Positions 46,642 through 58,364 of a DNA stretch of 64,000 bases are shown here, one piece after another. Under the pieces are notes generated by a model. That model saw nothing but the letters and a program-made list of their open reading frames with translations, was not told the origin of the DNA and did no database searches. The stretch is from assembly GCF_040802235.1 (NCBI RefSeq), contig NC_133169.1:46259034-46323033 (forward strand). The letters are read 5' to 3'. Each line of letters begins with the position of its first letter. The stretch's first letter is position 1. The position numbers and the translations under genes are program-made. Source of the DNA: Manis javanica (Eukaryota; Chordata; Mammalia; Pholidota; Manidae).

Positions 46642-48490
46642 TTTTTTTTTTGAGAGGGCATCTCTCATATTTATTGATCAAATGGTTGTTAACAACAATA
46701 AAATTCAGTATAGGGGGGTCAATGCTCAATGTACAATCATTAATCCATCTCAAGCCTAATTCTCGTCAGTCTCCAATCTTCTGAAGCATAACGAACAAGT
46801 TCTTACATGGTGAACGAATTCTTACAGAGTGAATAAATTCTTACATGGTGAACAGTACAAGGGCATTCATCACAGAAACTTTCGGTTTTGATCATGCAAT
46901 ATGACCTATAAACCATCAGGTCAAATATGAATATTCATTTGATTTTTGTACTTGATTTATATGTTGATCCCACATTTCTCCTATTATTATTATTATTTTT
47001 ATTTTTAATAAAATGCTGAAGTTGTAGGTAGATGCAAGATAAAGGTAGAAAACATAGTTTAGTGCTGTAAGAAGGCAAATATAGATGATCAGATGATCAG
47101 GTGTGTGCCTATGGACTAAGTATTAATCCAGGCTAGACAAGGGCAGCAAGACATCCACGGACGCAGAAGATTTCTCTCAAAGCAGGGGGGGTGAGGTTCT
47201 GAGCCTCACCTCTGTTGATCCCCAAATTCTCACCTGATGGCCCCCCTGCGACTGTGCCTGTCTTAGGTTGTTCCTCCCTTGAGGAATCTTACCCGTCTCT
47301 GGCTAACCAGTCATCTTCCGGGGCCATACAGGGAAATGTAAAGTTGGTAAGTGAGAGAGAAGCCATATTGTTTGCAAAGGTTAGCTTTTTACTTCTTTGC
47401 AGATTTATGCCCTGTGGCTTCTATGCCCAGCACTTGTCTCGAGGTATCTTTACCACCTGGAGGAATTATGATACTCGGTAAATTCGATATGAGGCACGAA
47501 TTCTATTTAAGGTTTGTCATTAGGAAGGAAGAAGAAAAGCTATAGATGTAGCATATGAAGGAAACTTGGGAGGATTGATTATTTCTTTGACATATCTTCT
47601 TGTATAGTACCTTAAGTATGTATAGGTTTTAAACTACTAACTAATTTGCACACACATATTAACATAATAGGAATACGGTGACATAAACAAAGCAAATCTA
47701 TAATTACCATCCATCTCCAGTGAAGCCAAGAAAACCATTTAGGCACCCTAGGCATTTGTGAAAATTTATCTATGATATGATGGATATTGTCCAACTGTAC
47801 TTGAACCATCAGACAAATTAAAGCAGCCCATTTCTGGGATCTGTTCACATCCCATATGTTCTTTTAACCATAGATAGTCTATAGTCATGAGATTTTGGGG
47901 TGCTACAACTTGCACCCCTCCCAACTCCTGGTTGAGTTCCAACAGTACAGATCCAGTCAAATTCGTTGTCTCACTGTATGCACATGCCAGCCTAGACATC
48001 TCCCTCCTCCTTCTTATGGCAAGTCCAGGAGACGGTGGGCTGGATGCAGCCACAACCGCAGCATCGTCCGGATCCCTGTGGAGGCTTTTTGATGATCATC
48101 CCCCGGCACGAGTCCTCCAGAGAGTGCTGATGCCGGAAGCTCCTCCTCATATCGTATCTTAGTTCATTTTCTGGGTATCCAAGCTAGGCCTTGATCTTCT
48201 GCGTAGAAACAAACAGACCCTTTGCCCACACTTTGACATGCCCTCTATACCACTGTGCAGAACTCATTGGAGGTCAGCACACAGTAACTGCTTTTTTTTT
48301 TTTTTTTTAATTAAGAGAAAGGAATATTATCAGAAAAGAGTACCTCCATAGCTGATCATCTGACACCCTTTAAGTGATCAACATTAAGGATATTTAAAGC
48401 ATGCGTTGATCTTTGATTTACCAATAGTTTTATCCTGTTAAGGAGTAATCCCCCTTTTCTTTCTTTCTTTCTTTTTTTTTTTTAAATTTT
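46642..48490 (-). other. L1 3' extension: serial 3'-transduced sequence with three A-tracts
   Basis: On the minus strand, the ordinary L1 3' end (compare the plus-strand L1 end near 63,650) stops at an A-rich tract at about 48,465-48,490. Then come about 155 bases ending in a second A-tract (T-run at about 48,292-48,309), then about 1.65 kb, then AATAAA (complement of about 46,673-46,678) and the final tail. A-tract, spacer, A-tract, spacer, A-tract is the structure left by repeated L1 3' transduction. The last segment contains Env-TM-like text and an LTR-like end, so it is probably ERV-derived. No intact gene is present. Confidence 0.7.
47640..48060 (-). pseudogene. Retroviral Env transmembrane-subunit fragment inside the L1 tail
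   Basis: One minus frame (48,053-47,766) reads a heptad-like segment ending NLMTIDYLWLKEH, then GCEQIPEMGCFNLSD. The spacing matches the gammaretroviral-type CX6CC motif (C, six residues, then CC with the first of the pair changed to Gly) after the QNxxxIDYL segment. A second frame (47,848-47,612) continues with VQLDNIHHIIDKFSQM, a WFSWLHW stretch and a hydrophobic anchor-like segment. The frame change between them and the lost cysteine show it is dead. The source ERV is not identified. Confidence 0.55.
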
Positions 48491-48599
48491 TAATCTACAC
48501 TTACCTGAAGAATACTATGTTTACTATGCTCTCCCCTATATCAGGTCCCCCCTAACAACCACATTACGGTTACTGTCCATCAGCTTAGCAAAATGTGGT

Positions 48600-48735
48600 A
48601 GAGTCACTACTTGTCCTCTCTGTGTTGTGCAGCCCACCCTCCCCTTTCTCCCTCCCCCCCATGCATGCTAATCTTAATACCCCCCTTCTTCTTCCCCCCC
48701 CTTATCCCTCCCTGCCCACCCATCCTCCCCAGTTC
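48600..48735 (-). other. G-rich polypurine tract of the L1 3' UTR
   Basis: The minus strand carries repeated G3-G8 runs (C-runs on plus, for example 48,652-48,660 and 48,695-48,704). This is the conserved G-rich 3' UTR tract of mammalian L1, able to form G-quadruplexes. The plus-strand L1 has a weaker version at 63,410-63,470. Confidence 0.7.
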
Positions 48736-48825
48736 CTTTCCCTTTGGTACCTGTTAGTCCATTTTTGGGTTCTGTAATTCTGCTGCTGTTTTGTTCCTTC
48801 AGTTTTTCCTTTGTTCCTATACTCC

Positions 48826-51800
48826 TCAGATGAGTGAAATCATTTGGTATTTCTCTTTCTCCGCTTGGCTTATTTCACTGAGCATAATACTCTCCAGCTC
48901 CATCCATGTTGCTGCAAATGGTTGGATTTTTCCACTTCTTATGGCTGAGTAGTATTCCATTGTGTATATGTACCACATCTTCTTTATCCATTCATCTACA
49001 GATGGACATTTAGGTTGCTTCCAATTCTTGGCTATTGTAAATAGTGCTGCGATAAACATAGGAGTGCATCTGTCTTTCTCAAACTTGATTGCTGCGTTCT
49101 TAGGGTAAATTCCTAGGAGTGGAATTCCTGGGTCAAATGGTAGGTCTGTTTTGAGCATTTTGATGCACCTCCATACTGCTTTCCACAATGGTTGAACTAA
49201 TTTACATTCCCACCAGCAGTGTAGGAGGGTTCCCCTTTCTCCACAGCCTCGCCAACATTTGTTGTTGTTTGTCTTTTGGATGGCAGCTATCCTTACTGGT
49301 GTGAGGTGATACCTCATTGTAGTTTTAATTTGCATTTCTCTGATAATTAGCGATGTGGAGCATCTTTTCATGTGTCTCTTGGCCATCTGTATTTCTTTTT
49401 TGGAGAACTGTCTGTTCAGTTCCTCTGCCCATTTTTTAATTGGGTTATTTGTTTTTTGTTTGTTGAGGCGTGTGAGCTCTTTATATATTCTGGACGTCAA
49501 GCCTTTATCAGATCTGTCATTTTCAAATATATTCTCCCATACTGTAGGGTTCCTTTTTGTTCTATTGATGGTGTCTTTCGCTGTACAGAAGCTTTTCAGC
49601 TTAATGTAGTCCCACTTGCTCATTTTTGCTGTTGTTTTCCTTGCCCGGGGAGATATGTTCAAGAAGAGATCACTCATGTTTATGTCTAAGAGGTTTTTGC
49701 CTATGTTTTTTTCCAAGAGTTTAATGGTTTCATGACTTACATTCAGGTCTTTGATCCATTTTGAGTTTACCTTTGTATATGGGGTTAGGCAAAGGTCCAG
49801 TTTCATTCTCCTACATGTAGCTGTCCAGTTTTGCCAGCACCATCTGTTGAAGAGACTGTCATTTGGCATTGTATATCCATGACTCCTTTATCAAATATTA
49901 TTTGACCATATATGTTTGGGTTAATTTCTGGGGTCTCTAATCTGTTCCACTGGTCTGTGGCTCTGTTCTTGTGCCAGTACCAAATTGTCTTGATTACTAT
50001 GGCTTTGTAGTAGAGCTTGAAGTTGGGGAGTGAGATCCCCCCTACTTTATTCTTCTTTTTCAGGATTGCTTTGGCTATTCGGGGTCTTTGGTGTTTCCAT
50101 ATGAATTTTTGAATTATTTGTTCCAATTCATTGAAGAATGTTGCTGGTAATTTGAGAGGGATTGCATCAAATTTGTATATTGCTTTCGGCAGGATGGCCA
50201 TTTTGACGATATTAATTCTTCTTAGCCATGAGCATGGGATGAGTTTCCATTTATTAGTTTCCCCTTTAATTTCTCTTAAGAGTGACTTGTAGTTTTCAGA
50301 GTATAAGTCTTTCACTTCCTTGGTTAGGTTTATTCCTAGGTATTTTATTCTTTTTGATGCAATGGTGAATGGAATTGTTTTCCTGATTTCTCTTTCTATT
50401 GATTCGTTGTTAGTGTATAGGAAAGCTACAGATTTCTGTGTGTTGATTTTGTATCCTGCAACTTTGCTGTATTCCGATATCAGTTCTAGTAGTTTTGGAG
50501 TGGAGTCTTTAGGGTTTTTTATGTACAGTATCATATCATCTGCAAATAGTGACAGTTTAACTTCTTCTTTACCAATCTGGATTCCTTGTATTTCTTTGTT
50601 TTGTCTGATTGCCGTGGCTAGGACCTCCAGTACTATGTTAAATAACAGTGGGGAGAGTGGGCATCCCTGTCTGGTTCCCGATCTCAGTGGAAATGCTTTC
50701 AGCTTCTCGCTGTTCAGTATAATGCTGGCTGTGGGTTTATCATATATGGCCTTTATTATGTTGAGGTACTTGCCCTCTATCCCCATTTTGCTGAGAGTTT
50801 TTATCATGAATGGATGTTGAATTTTGTCAAATGCTTTTTCAGCATCCATGGAGATGATCATGTGGTTTTTGTCTTTCTTTTTGTTGATGTGGTGGATGAT
50901 GTTGATGGATTTTCGAATGTTGTACCATCCTTGCATCCCTGGGATGAACCCCACTTGGGCATGGTGTATGATCCTTTTGATATACTGTTGAATTCTGTTT
51001 GCTAATATTTTATTGAGTATTTTTGCATCTACATTCATCAGGGATATTGGTCTGTAATTTTCTTTTTTGGTGGGGTCTTTGCCTGGTTTTGGTATTAGGG
51101 TGATGTTGGCTTCATAGAATGAGTTTGGGAGTATTCCCTCTTCTTCTATTTTGTGGAACACTTTAAGGAGAATGGGTATTATGTCTTCTCTGTGTGTCTG
51201 ATAAAATTCCGAGGTAAATCCGTCCGGCCCCGGGGTTTTGTTCTTGGGTAGTTTTTTGATTACTGTTTCAATTTCTTTGCTTGTAATTGGTTTGTTTAAC
51301 TTTTGTGTTTCTTCCTTGGTCAGTCTTGGGAGGTTGTATTTTTCTAGGAAGTTGTCCATTTCTTCTAGGTTTTCCAGCTTGTTGGCATATAGGTTTTCAT
51401 AGTAGTCTTTAATAATTCTTTGTATTTCTGTAGAGTCTGTCGTGATTTTTCCATTCTCATTTCTGATTATGTTGATTTGTGTTGACTCTCTTTTTCTCTT
51501 AATAAGTTGGGCTAGAGGCTTATCTATTTTGTTTATTTTCTCAAAGAACCAGCTCTTGGTTTCGTTGATTTTTGCTATTGTTTTATTCTTCTCAATTTTG
51601 TTTATTTCTTCTCTGATCTTTATTATGTCCCTTCTTCTGCTGATTTTAGGCCTCATTTGTTCTTCTTTTTCCAGTTTTAATAGTTGTGATGTTAGACTAT
51701 TCATTTGGGATTGTTCTTCCTTCTTCAAGTGTGCCTGGATTGCTATATACTTTCCTCTTAAGACTGCTTTCGCTGCATCCCACAGAAGTTGGGGCTTAGT

Positions 51801-52640
51801 GTTGTTGTTGTCATTTGTTTCTATATATTCCTTGATCTCTATTTTGATTTGTTCATTGATCCATTGATTATTTAGTAGCATGTTGTTAAGCCTCCATGTG
51901 TTTGTGAGCCTTTTTGTTTTCTTTGTAGAATTTATTTCTACTTTCATACCTTTGTGGTCTGAAAAATTGGTTGGTAGAATTTCAATATTGTGGAATTTAC
52001 TGAGGCTCTTTTTGTGAGCTAGTATGTGGTCTATTCTGGAGAATGTTCCATGTGCACTTGAGAAGAATGTATATCCTGTTGCTTTTGGATGTAAAGTTCT
52101 ATAGATGTCTATTAGGTCCATCTGTTCTAGTGTGTTGTTCAGTGCCTGTGTGTCTTTACTTATTTTCTGCCCGGTGGATCTATCCTTTGGGGTGAGTGGT
52201 GTGTTGAAGTCTCCTACAATGAATGTGTTGCAGTCTATTTCCCTCTTTAGTTCTGTTAGTATTTGCTTCACATATGCTGGTGCTCCTGTATTGGGTGCAT
52301 ATATATTTAGAATGGTTATATCCTCTTGTTGGACTAAGCCCTTTATCATTATGTAGTGGCCTTCTTTATCTCTTGTTACTTTCTTTGTTTTGAAGTCTAT
52401 TTTGTCTGATATTAGTACTGCAACCCCTGCTTTCTTCTCACTGTTGTTTGCCTGAAATATGTTTTTCCATCCCTTGACTTTTAGTCTATGCTTATCTTTG
52501 GGTTTAAGGTGAGTTTCTTGTAAGCAGCATATAGATGGGTCTTGCTTTTTTATCCATTCTATTACTCTATGTCTTTTGATTGGTGCATTAAGTCCATTTA
52601 CATTTAGGGTGACTATTGAAAGATATGTACTTATTGCCAT
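48826..52640 (-). pseudogene. L1 ORF2 (endonuclease/reverse transcriptase), one frameshift
   Basis: The ATG is taken at 52,640 (MAISTYLSI). The first frame runs to 49,803 and the second covers 49,869-48,826. Together they span the usual ORF2p length of about 1,275 residues. An AP-like endonuclease opens it ([37 protein letters not shown]). The RT core has [11 protein letters not shown]-terminal Cys-rich segment reads [18 protein letters not shown]. The break lies at about 49,863-49,872: the plus-strand L1 has one base more at the matching place (62,276-62,308). No other interruption is visible. It would nick DNA and reverse-transcribe L1 RNA if the frame were whole; as it stands only the endonuclease-RT part is continuous. 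Confidence 0.9.
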
Positions 52641-52835
52641 TGCAGGCTTTAGATTCGTGGTTACCAAAGGTTCAAGGTTAGCTTCTTTAGTATCTTACTG
52701 CCTAACTTAGCTCGCTTATTGAGCTGTTATATACACTGTCTGGAGAGTCTTTTCTTCTCTCCCTTCTTATTCCTCCTCCTCCATTCTTCATATGTTGTGT
52801 GTTTTGTTCTGTGCTCTTTTTAGGGGTGCTCCCAT

Positions 52836-53726
52836 CTAGAGCAGTCCCTGTAGGATGCCCTGTAGAGGTGGTTTGTGGGAAGCAAATTCCCTCAGCTTTT
52901 GCTTGTCTGGGAATTGTTTGATCCCACCATCATATTTAAATGTTAGTCGTGCTGGATACAGTATCCTTGGTTCAAGGCCCTTCTGTTTCATTGCATTAAG
53001 TATATCATGCCATTCTCTTCTGGCCTGTAGGGTTTCTGTTGAGAAGTCTGATGTTAGCCTGATTGGTTTTCCTTTATAGGTGACCTTTTTCTCTCTAGCT
53101 GCCTTTAAAACTCTTTCCTTGTCCTTGATCCTTGCCATTTTAATTATTATGTGTCTTGGTGTTGTCCTCCTTGGATCCTTTCTGTTGGGGGTTCTGTATA
53201 ATTCCATGGTCTGTTCGATTATTTCCTCCCCCAGTTTGGGGAAGTTTTCAGCAATTATTTCTTCAAAGACACTTTCTATCCCTTTTCCTCTTTCTTCCTC
53301 TTCTGGTATCCCTATAATACGAATGTTTTTCCTTTTGTATTGGTCACATATTTCTCTTAGTGTTGTTTCATTCCTGGAGATCCTTTTATCTCTCTCTATG
53401 TCAGCTTCTATACGTTCCTGTTCTCTGGCTTCTATTCCTTCAATGGCCTCTTGCATCTTATCCATTCTGCTTATAAATCCTTCCAGGGATTGTTTCACTT
53501 CTGTGATCTCTTTCCTGACATCTGTGATCTCCTTCCGGACTTCATCCCACTGCTCTTGCATTTTTCTCTGCATCTCATCCCATTGCTCTTGCATTTTTTT
53601 CTGCATCTCTGTCAGCATGTTCATGATTTTTATTTTGAATTCTTTTTCAGGAAGACTAGTTAGGTCTGTCTCCTTCTCAGGTGTTGTCTCTGTGATCTTT
53701 GTCTGCCTGTAGTTTTGCCTTTTCAT
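52836..53726 (-). CDS. L1 ORF1 protein (RNA-binding chaperone), intact
   Basis: A 296-codon frame. A coiled coil (about residues 35-115, with the MQEQWDEM heptads repeated almost exactly) is followed by an RRM-like domain (RKNIRIIGIPEEEE at about 137-150, with HIIIKMARIKDKERVLKAAREK) and a C-terminal domain (TYKGKPIRLTSDFSTETLQARREW). That is the trimer-forming chaperone ORF1p of mammalian L1, close to the usual 300-340 residues. It coats L1 RNA and is needed for retrotransposition. The frame is uninterrupted. Confidence 0.93.
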   Translation of the reverse strand: MKRQNYRQTKITETTPEKETDLTSLPEKEFKIKIMNMLTEMQKKMQEQWDEMQRKMQEQWDEVRKEITDVRKEITEVKQSLEGFISRMDKMQEAIEGIEAREQERIEADIERDKRISRNETTLREICDQYKRKNIRIIGIPEEEERGKGIESVFEEIIAENFPKLGEEIIEQTMELYRTPNRKDPRRTTPRHIIIKMARIKDKERVLKAAREKKVTYKGKPIRLTSDFSTETLQARREWHDILNAMKQKGLEPRILYPARLTFKYDGGIKQFPDKQKLREFASHKPPLQGILQGLL

Positions 53727-54280
53727 GGTGATAGAGATAGTTTGCAGAGCTGGTACAAGTGACCGCTGGAAGAGCTTCCCTTCTTGTTGGTTTGTAGCCT
53801 TTTCCTGGGAGAATAGCGACCTCTAGTGGCTTGTGCTGGGCAGCTGTGCGCAGACAGGGCTTCTGCTTCCTGCCCAGTTGCTTTGGGGTTTATCTCCGCT
53901 GTTGCTGTGGGCTTGGCCTGGCTGGGGCTGTTCCTCCAAAATGGTGGAGCCCCGTTGGAGGGGGAGCAGCCAGGAGACTATTTATCTCCGTAAGGGGCCT
54001 CTGTGCTCCCTGCTGCCCAGGGGGTTAGAGTGCCCAGAGATCCCCAGATTCCCTGCTTCTGGTCTAAGTGACCTGTCCTGCCCCTTTAAGATTTACAAAA
54101 AGCACTCCCCTTCACAAGGCGCTGGGTTCTTGCAGGTGTGGATGTGGTCTGGATGTTGTCCTGTGTCCTGTGGTCTCTATTATAGGAAGATTTTTCTTTG
54201 TTATATTTTCATAGCTCTATGTGTTTTTGGGAGGAGATTTCCACTGGTCTACTCACGCCGCTATCTTGGCTCCGCCCCCC
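53727..54280 (-). promoter_or_regulatory. L1 5' UTR with YY1-like start motif
   Basis: About 550 bases before ORF1, GC-richer than the surroundings, starting with a G-run and CCAAGATAGC (complement of about 54,259-54,268). The plus-strand L1 has CAAGATGGC at 57,308-57,316, the YY1 core used by L1 promoters. Here that core carries a G-to-A change. Internal promoter activity is inferred from family knowledge. Confidence 0.7.
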
Positions 54281-54295
54281 GGGCACTTCTATTTT
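54281..54295. repeat. 15-bp target site duplication (right) of the minus-strand L1
   Basis: GGGCACTTCTATTTT, identical to 46,627-46,641. Confidence 0.95.
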
Positions 54296-55927
54296 GAACA
54301 TGCGAATTAAAATGCTGCCAGGACAAGCCAGAGAAGATGCTGAATGACGAGGTAAACACACCCATCTAGAGCAGAGGCAGAGGTTCAAGAGGAAGGACAG
54401 ATTTGGAATTATAGGTGGCCACTGGAACCATGGAATGGGTGATATTACCCTCCAAAAAGATACAGTTGCTATGTGATGAGATTCTGGGTGATTTTTATAT
54501 TCTTGCTTGTGTATCTTCCAAATTTCCCCTAATCATTTTCAATGGAGATTATTTTTATATATAAACAATCATTATTTAAAACAAATTATATTGGAGCACC
54601 CTCAGGGAATCAGACTTCTTACCCTCCATGCCCAAGATAAAGGCCTGAGTCCCACTTGTCTGAAACTGTCTCCTTACCAATATTTGTGGAGTAAAGTGGA
54701 GCTAGACTGAGCTTTATAGGGGTGGATCCGGTACTGTGCCTTGTAGTACAAGAGTAGGAGGGCTCTGAAGAGCTTTTAATCCACCAGTAACTGGGAGGAA
54801 ATATTACTGTCAAGGATAAAGTGAGGAGACATTAAGAGGAAGAATTACTAATCCATGTGGCCTTGTAACACTAAAGAAAATAAATTCCCTTGATGTGACT
54901 ATTTCTATACAATGTTACAAGCAGTATATCCTAGTATATTGAAGGAAACAAACTGGCACAAAATTTTAAGTACAAACATTAGGTTACACTAGAAAAATGT
55001 CAGAATTTACTTATTCATCCATACGTGCAACAAATGAATGTTATTAGTGACAGTTGCATGTCACGAACTAGACAGTTAAGGATTCAACCGTAATCAAAAT
55101 GTCATTATATTCCTACCACCTCAATCCAAATGATCAAATGAATGAATCTGAAGCCCATGTGGAGTCTGAAGTCTCCTAGGGGACTTAGGTACATCAATAG
55201 GCATTGCAATACTACTTAATAAGTATTGTGATGGGGAAAAGACAAGGTCCTACAGGAAGTACATAGCCTAGACTTATGGTGGTAGGAGCATCAGGGAAAG
55301 TGTAGGAAGAAGTCATGTGTAAGCTCTAAAAACAAATGGGTAGTTATAGCCAGAGAGACATAGCTGAGAAAGGAGAGCCCAGACATAGGGAGCAGGAAGT
55401 GCAAATGCCCAAGGCAAAGGAGACTGTTATACATTCCAGAACTTGTCCATGGGACTGGCTCTCACTGGTAGTGATGGAATGGTGGGATGTACTGTGTGCT
55501 GCTAGTATTAAGAGATCATGCTAGAGGTGCAGATAAGGACCAAGGCATGCACACCTTGTCAGTCATATTAAAGAATTTGGATTTCACCCTAAAGAAAGTA
55601 GAGAAAAGTAAGAAAAGAAGGAGAAGGAAGGGGAGGATGAGAAGAAGAAGAAGCCAATAAACCTGTTTAAGCAAGGGAGTGATATGAACCAGTTTGAGCA
55701 TGCTAACTACTATGCTGAGAATGAAATAGAGAAAGACATGACAAAAAATATTAGGCAGCTAATACAGAAATACACGTTAGAGATGATGTTGGCACATTTG
55801 ACACAGGTGGTGATGGAAGGGGAGAGAAATCGAAAGGTTGGAGAAATAATTAGAAGGTAGATATAACAGAAATTAATGCAAATTGATAGTATAAAAGAGA
55901 AGTCAGGGATAATGCAAATTAACTGTC
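54296..55927. other. Unique intergenic sequence
   Basis: About 1.6 kb with no gene or repeat I can recognise. A purine-rich run lies at about 55,590-55,655. Confidence 0.4.
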
Positions 55928-55931
55928 CTGG

Positions 55932-57101
55932 GGAGACAGGGCAGGGACATAGGACAAGCATCATGATTAAATTTTTCTGCCTATGATGAAAAATGCTGAG
56001 ATATAAACAGTATAGTTAGAGCAGTATAGTTAGAACAGGGGGGACTCCACCTTAAGGCTGATTATATTTTAAAAACCAGGGAGTTAGGAGGTAAGATTCC
56101 TAATGTATTTTATGGTAATCAGACAATACCTGACAGTCTCTTAAGTAGGCCTGAATAATAAGTCCCCAATGCTTGAGGGAAACCACTATCTTGGAGAAGA
56201 AGAGGATTAAGAAATTCCTTATATTAAGTTTATCTTGAGAATATCTAGAGAACTGATTGTGGATGGTGACATAATGTCTCTCACCAGACAGAGATATCGT
56301 ATGACCACGTGTCAAGCCTATGCCCCCTTTCCTCCACGCTTTGCCCCATTTTTGAAATCCTCAGAGGAAAGAATCCTAAGCCATTGAATGCACCTCCTCT
56401 CTGAGATTGCCCACACTCCCCTTTTTTGAGTGTGTACTTTTGGCCTTAAATAAAGCCTCCTCACTGCTTAACTTACTGAGCATTGTCTCTGTGCTCTTCC
56501 AGTGGTACCTTTTTACTTTGCTATTTCATTCAAATTTCTAGACTTAAGCACAAGTCTTTTCCTTCTCTGTTCTATTTCAGACAAGTAGGGAAGGGCTACT
56601 GAGATGGCTGTGATTTGGGCTTGCAAGTTCGCATCACCTTGGTGACCTGGATAAGACTGCAGCTGTATGATCATGCTTTTAGTATCCTGCCTGAAAATCT
56701 CTTTTATTGCCTTTGGGAAGTTCTCAGAACATAATCTCACTCCATCCAGTGCTCTGTGGCTCCCCAAATCCTGGGGTGGTAGGGGCTTAGTTCCCATACC
56801 ATGAAGATTTAGGCAGGCAGTGGATGCCAGGTGACCCTGGTTTTAGGAGTTGGCACAGTATGCCAAGCAGAAGTTCAATGAGCTTCCCTTTCCTCCCTGT
56901 GATCTTCCTTGCTCTCTGCTTCCTGCACACCTGCTGACATTCACAGCTACTCTCACTTTAATGAACTCCTTACTTACCTACACTCATCCAACCTGTTTAA
57001 GAATTCTTTCTCAGTCAGAGTCAAGAACCCTTCCCCATCCAGGCTGTGGTTTCACCTACTGTGCAGGGAGAGACTTCCCCAAATGCAGCTGCCCAACAAC
57101 A
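55932..57101 (+). mobile_element. Solo LTR, same family, copy C (1,170 bp)
   Basis: Aligns along its length with copy B. Flanked by CTGG on both sides (55,928-55,931 and 57,102-57,105), a 4-bp duplication. It now starts GG where B has TG, and ends AACAACA. AATAAA sits in 'ccttaaataaagcctcctcac' (about 56,446). A small repeated 'gcagtatagttagaac' is present at about 56,010-56,035. No viral coding sequence remains. Confidence 0.8.
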
Positions 57102-57295
57102 CTGGTGAAGATGACAGATGGGATCACTGAGATGGGAATGAAGGACAGAAGTGGGAAGAGACCTTCATCTTTCACTGAATATTTTCTTCACATCCATATA
57201 TGCACTACTTATTCAGTAAATTCTTTCAAAATAAAAATGAAGGCTAGGTAAAGGAAAAGGAACATGCAGAGGAATTTTTTTTTAAAGAACAATCA

Positions 57296-58364
57296 GGGGG
57301 GAGGAGCCAAGATGGCAGCATGAGTAGTTCAGCAGAAATCTCCTCCCAAAAACATACATATTTTTAAAAATACAACAAGTACAACTATTCCTAAAAGAGA
57401 GACCAGTGGATATAGTACAACAGGCCGGCTACATCTACATCTGCTAGAACTCAGCATCACACAAAGGGGGTAAGATACCAGCCATGGCCTGGTGGGACCC
57501 AAGTGCCCCCACCGTCACCCCAGATCCCACTTGGAAAGAAAGGAGTCAGAGAGGGGAGGGAGTGAAAGCCCAGGACTACTAAACAGTGACCTCTAGTAAT
57601 CCACACTGGGAGCACAGACACATGGTGCATGGTGTGCTGGATATTAAAGAAACGGAAAAGTAAAATGTGCAAGCGGGTCACCACAGCTGGCTGCCCTGGG
57701 ACAAAAGAAACGCGAGAGCTTTTTGAAAGTCTTAAAGGGACAGGGACCTCACAGCTGGATGAAATCATCCAGGCACACTCAGCCCAGCAGCTGGGAATCC
57801 TGGGGAACTCCAGGCATCCTAACACCTGGGTGGCAGCACAGCCCTGAAGCCCCTCAGGGTCATAAGCAGCCAGCCAGTCATTACTCCAGCTGGCACAGAT
57901 CCTGAAACACCAGCCCAGCGGGAGAGTGGCTGCACACACCTGAGGTGGGTAGTGGGTGTGTGCAGCAGCAGCAGTGCCAGAGGTGCCTGGGAGACACACA
58001 TGCTGGTGGCGGTGGCTCCAGAGGGGCTCAGGAGCAGCTGTACCCCCAGCAGCTGCCCAGAATTTCCTCCCAGCGCACAGCCACCAGGGCCTGAACAAAG
58101 GCTGCCACCAGTACTCACATGCCTGGCAGGGGCGCCGCTCTCATAGGAGAACACACCTGGCATGCTTGCTACTCCCCACAGGGCTCTGCACTGCTCCAAA
58201 GGAGATCCAACCCCCAGCAGCTTACGGGATTAACCCAGAGGCTGTTCCATGAGTGCGGGTAACCGACAAAGGCAGCAGAGAATGGCAAGTCAACCAGCAA
58301 GCAGGAAAGGACTTTGTTCTCCCAGCTGACACACATGCTACCTGCCTACAGTATGTCTATTACC
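57296..58364 (+). promoter_or_regulatory. L1 5' UTR with YY1 core
   Basis: The GC-rich 5' region has CAAGATGGC at 57,308-57,316, matching the YY1 site that positions L1 transcription starts. The short open frames within it, on both strands, have no domain. Confidence 0.65.

Larger units (their letters stand above)
46642..54280 (-). mobile_element. Full-length LINE-1 (7.64 kb) with a long 3' extension
   Basis: The 5' end starts GGGGGGCGGAGCCAAGATAG next to the right duplication, and the poly(A) tail is the T-run at 46,642-46,652. Order on the minus strand: 5' UTR (54,280-53,727), ORF1 (53,726-52,836), spacer, ORF2 (52,640-48,826, one frameshift), ordinary L1 3' UTR with G-rich tract (about 48,825-48,490), then about 1.8 kb of extra sequence. 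A typical mammalian L1 is 6-7 kb, and the excess is all 3'. The perfect duplication and near-intact ORFs mean a young copy. Confidence 0.95.

Noticed and set aside
50320-53712. Hydrophobic plus-strand open frames (for example 166 and 210 codons) inside the L1
   Set aside because: They are antisense shadows of L1 ORF1 and ORF2.
35354-57101. Solo LTRs B and C as the two ends of one 21-kb provirus
   Set aside because: They have different 4-bp duplications, and the interval holds unrelated DNA (an OR pseudogene, L2, unique sequence) with no viral genes.
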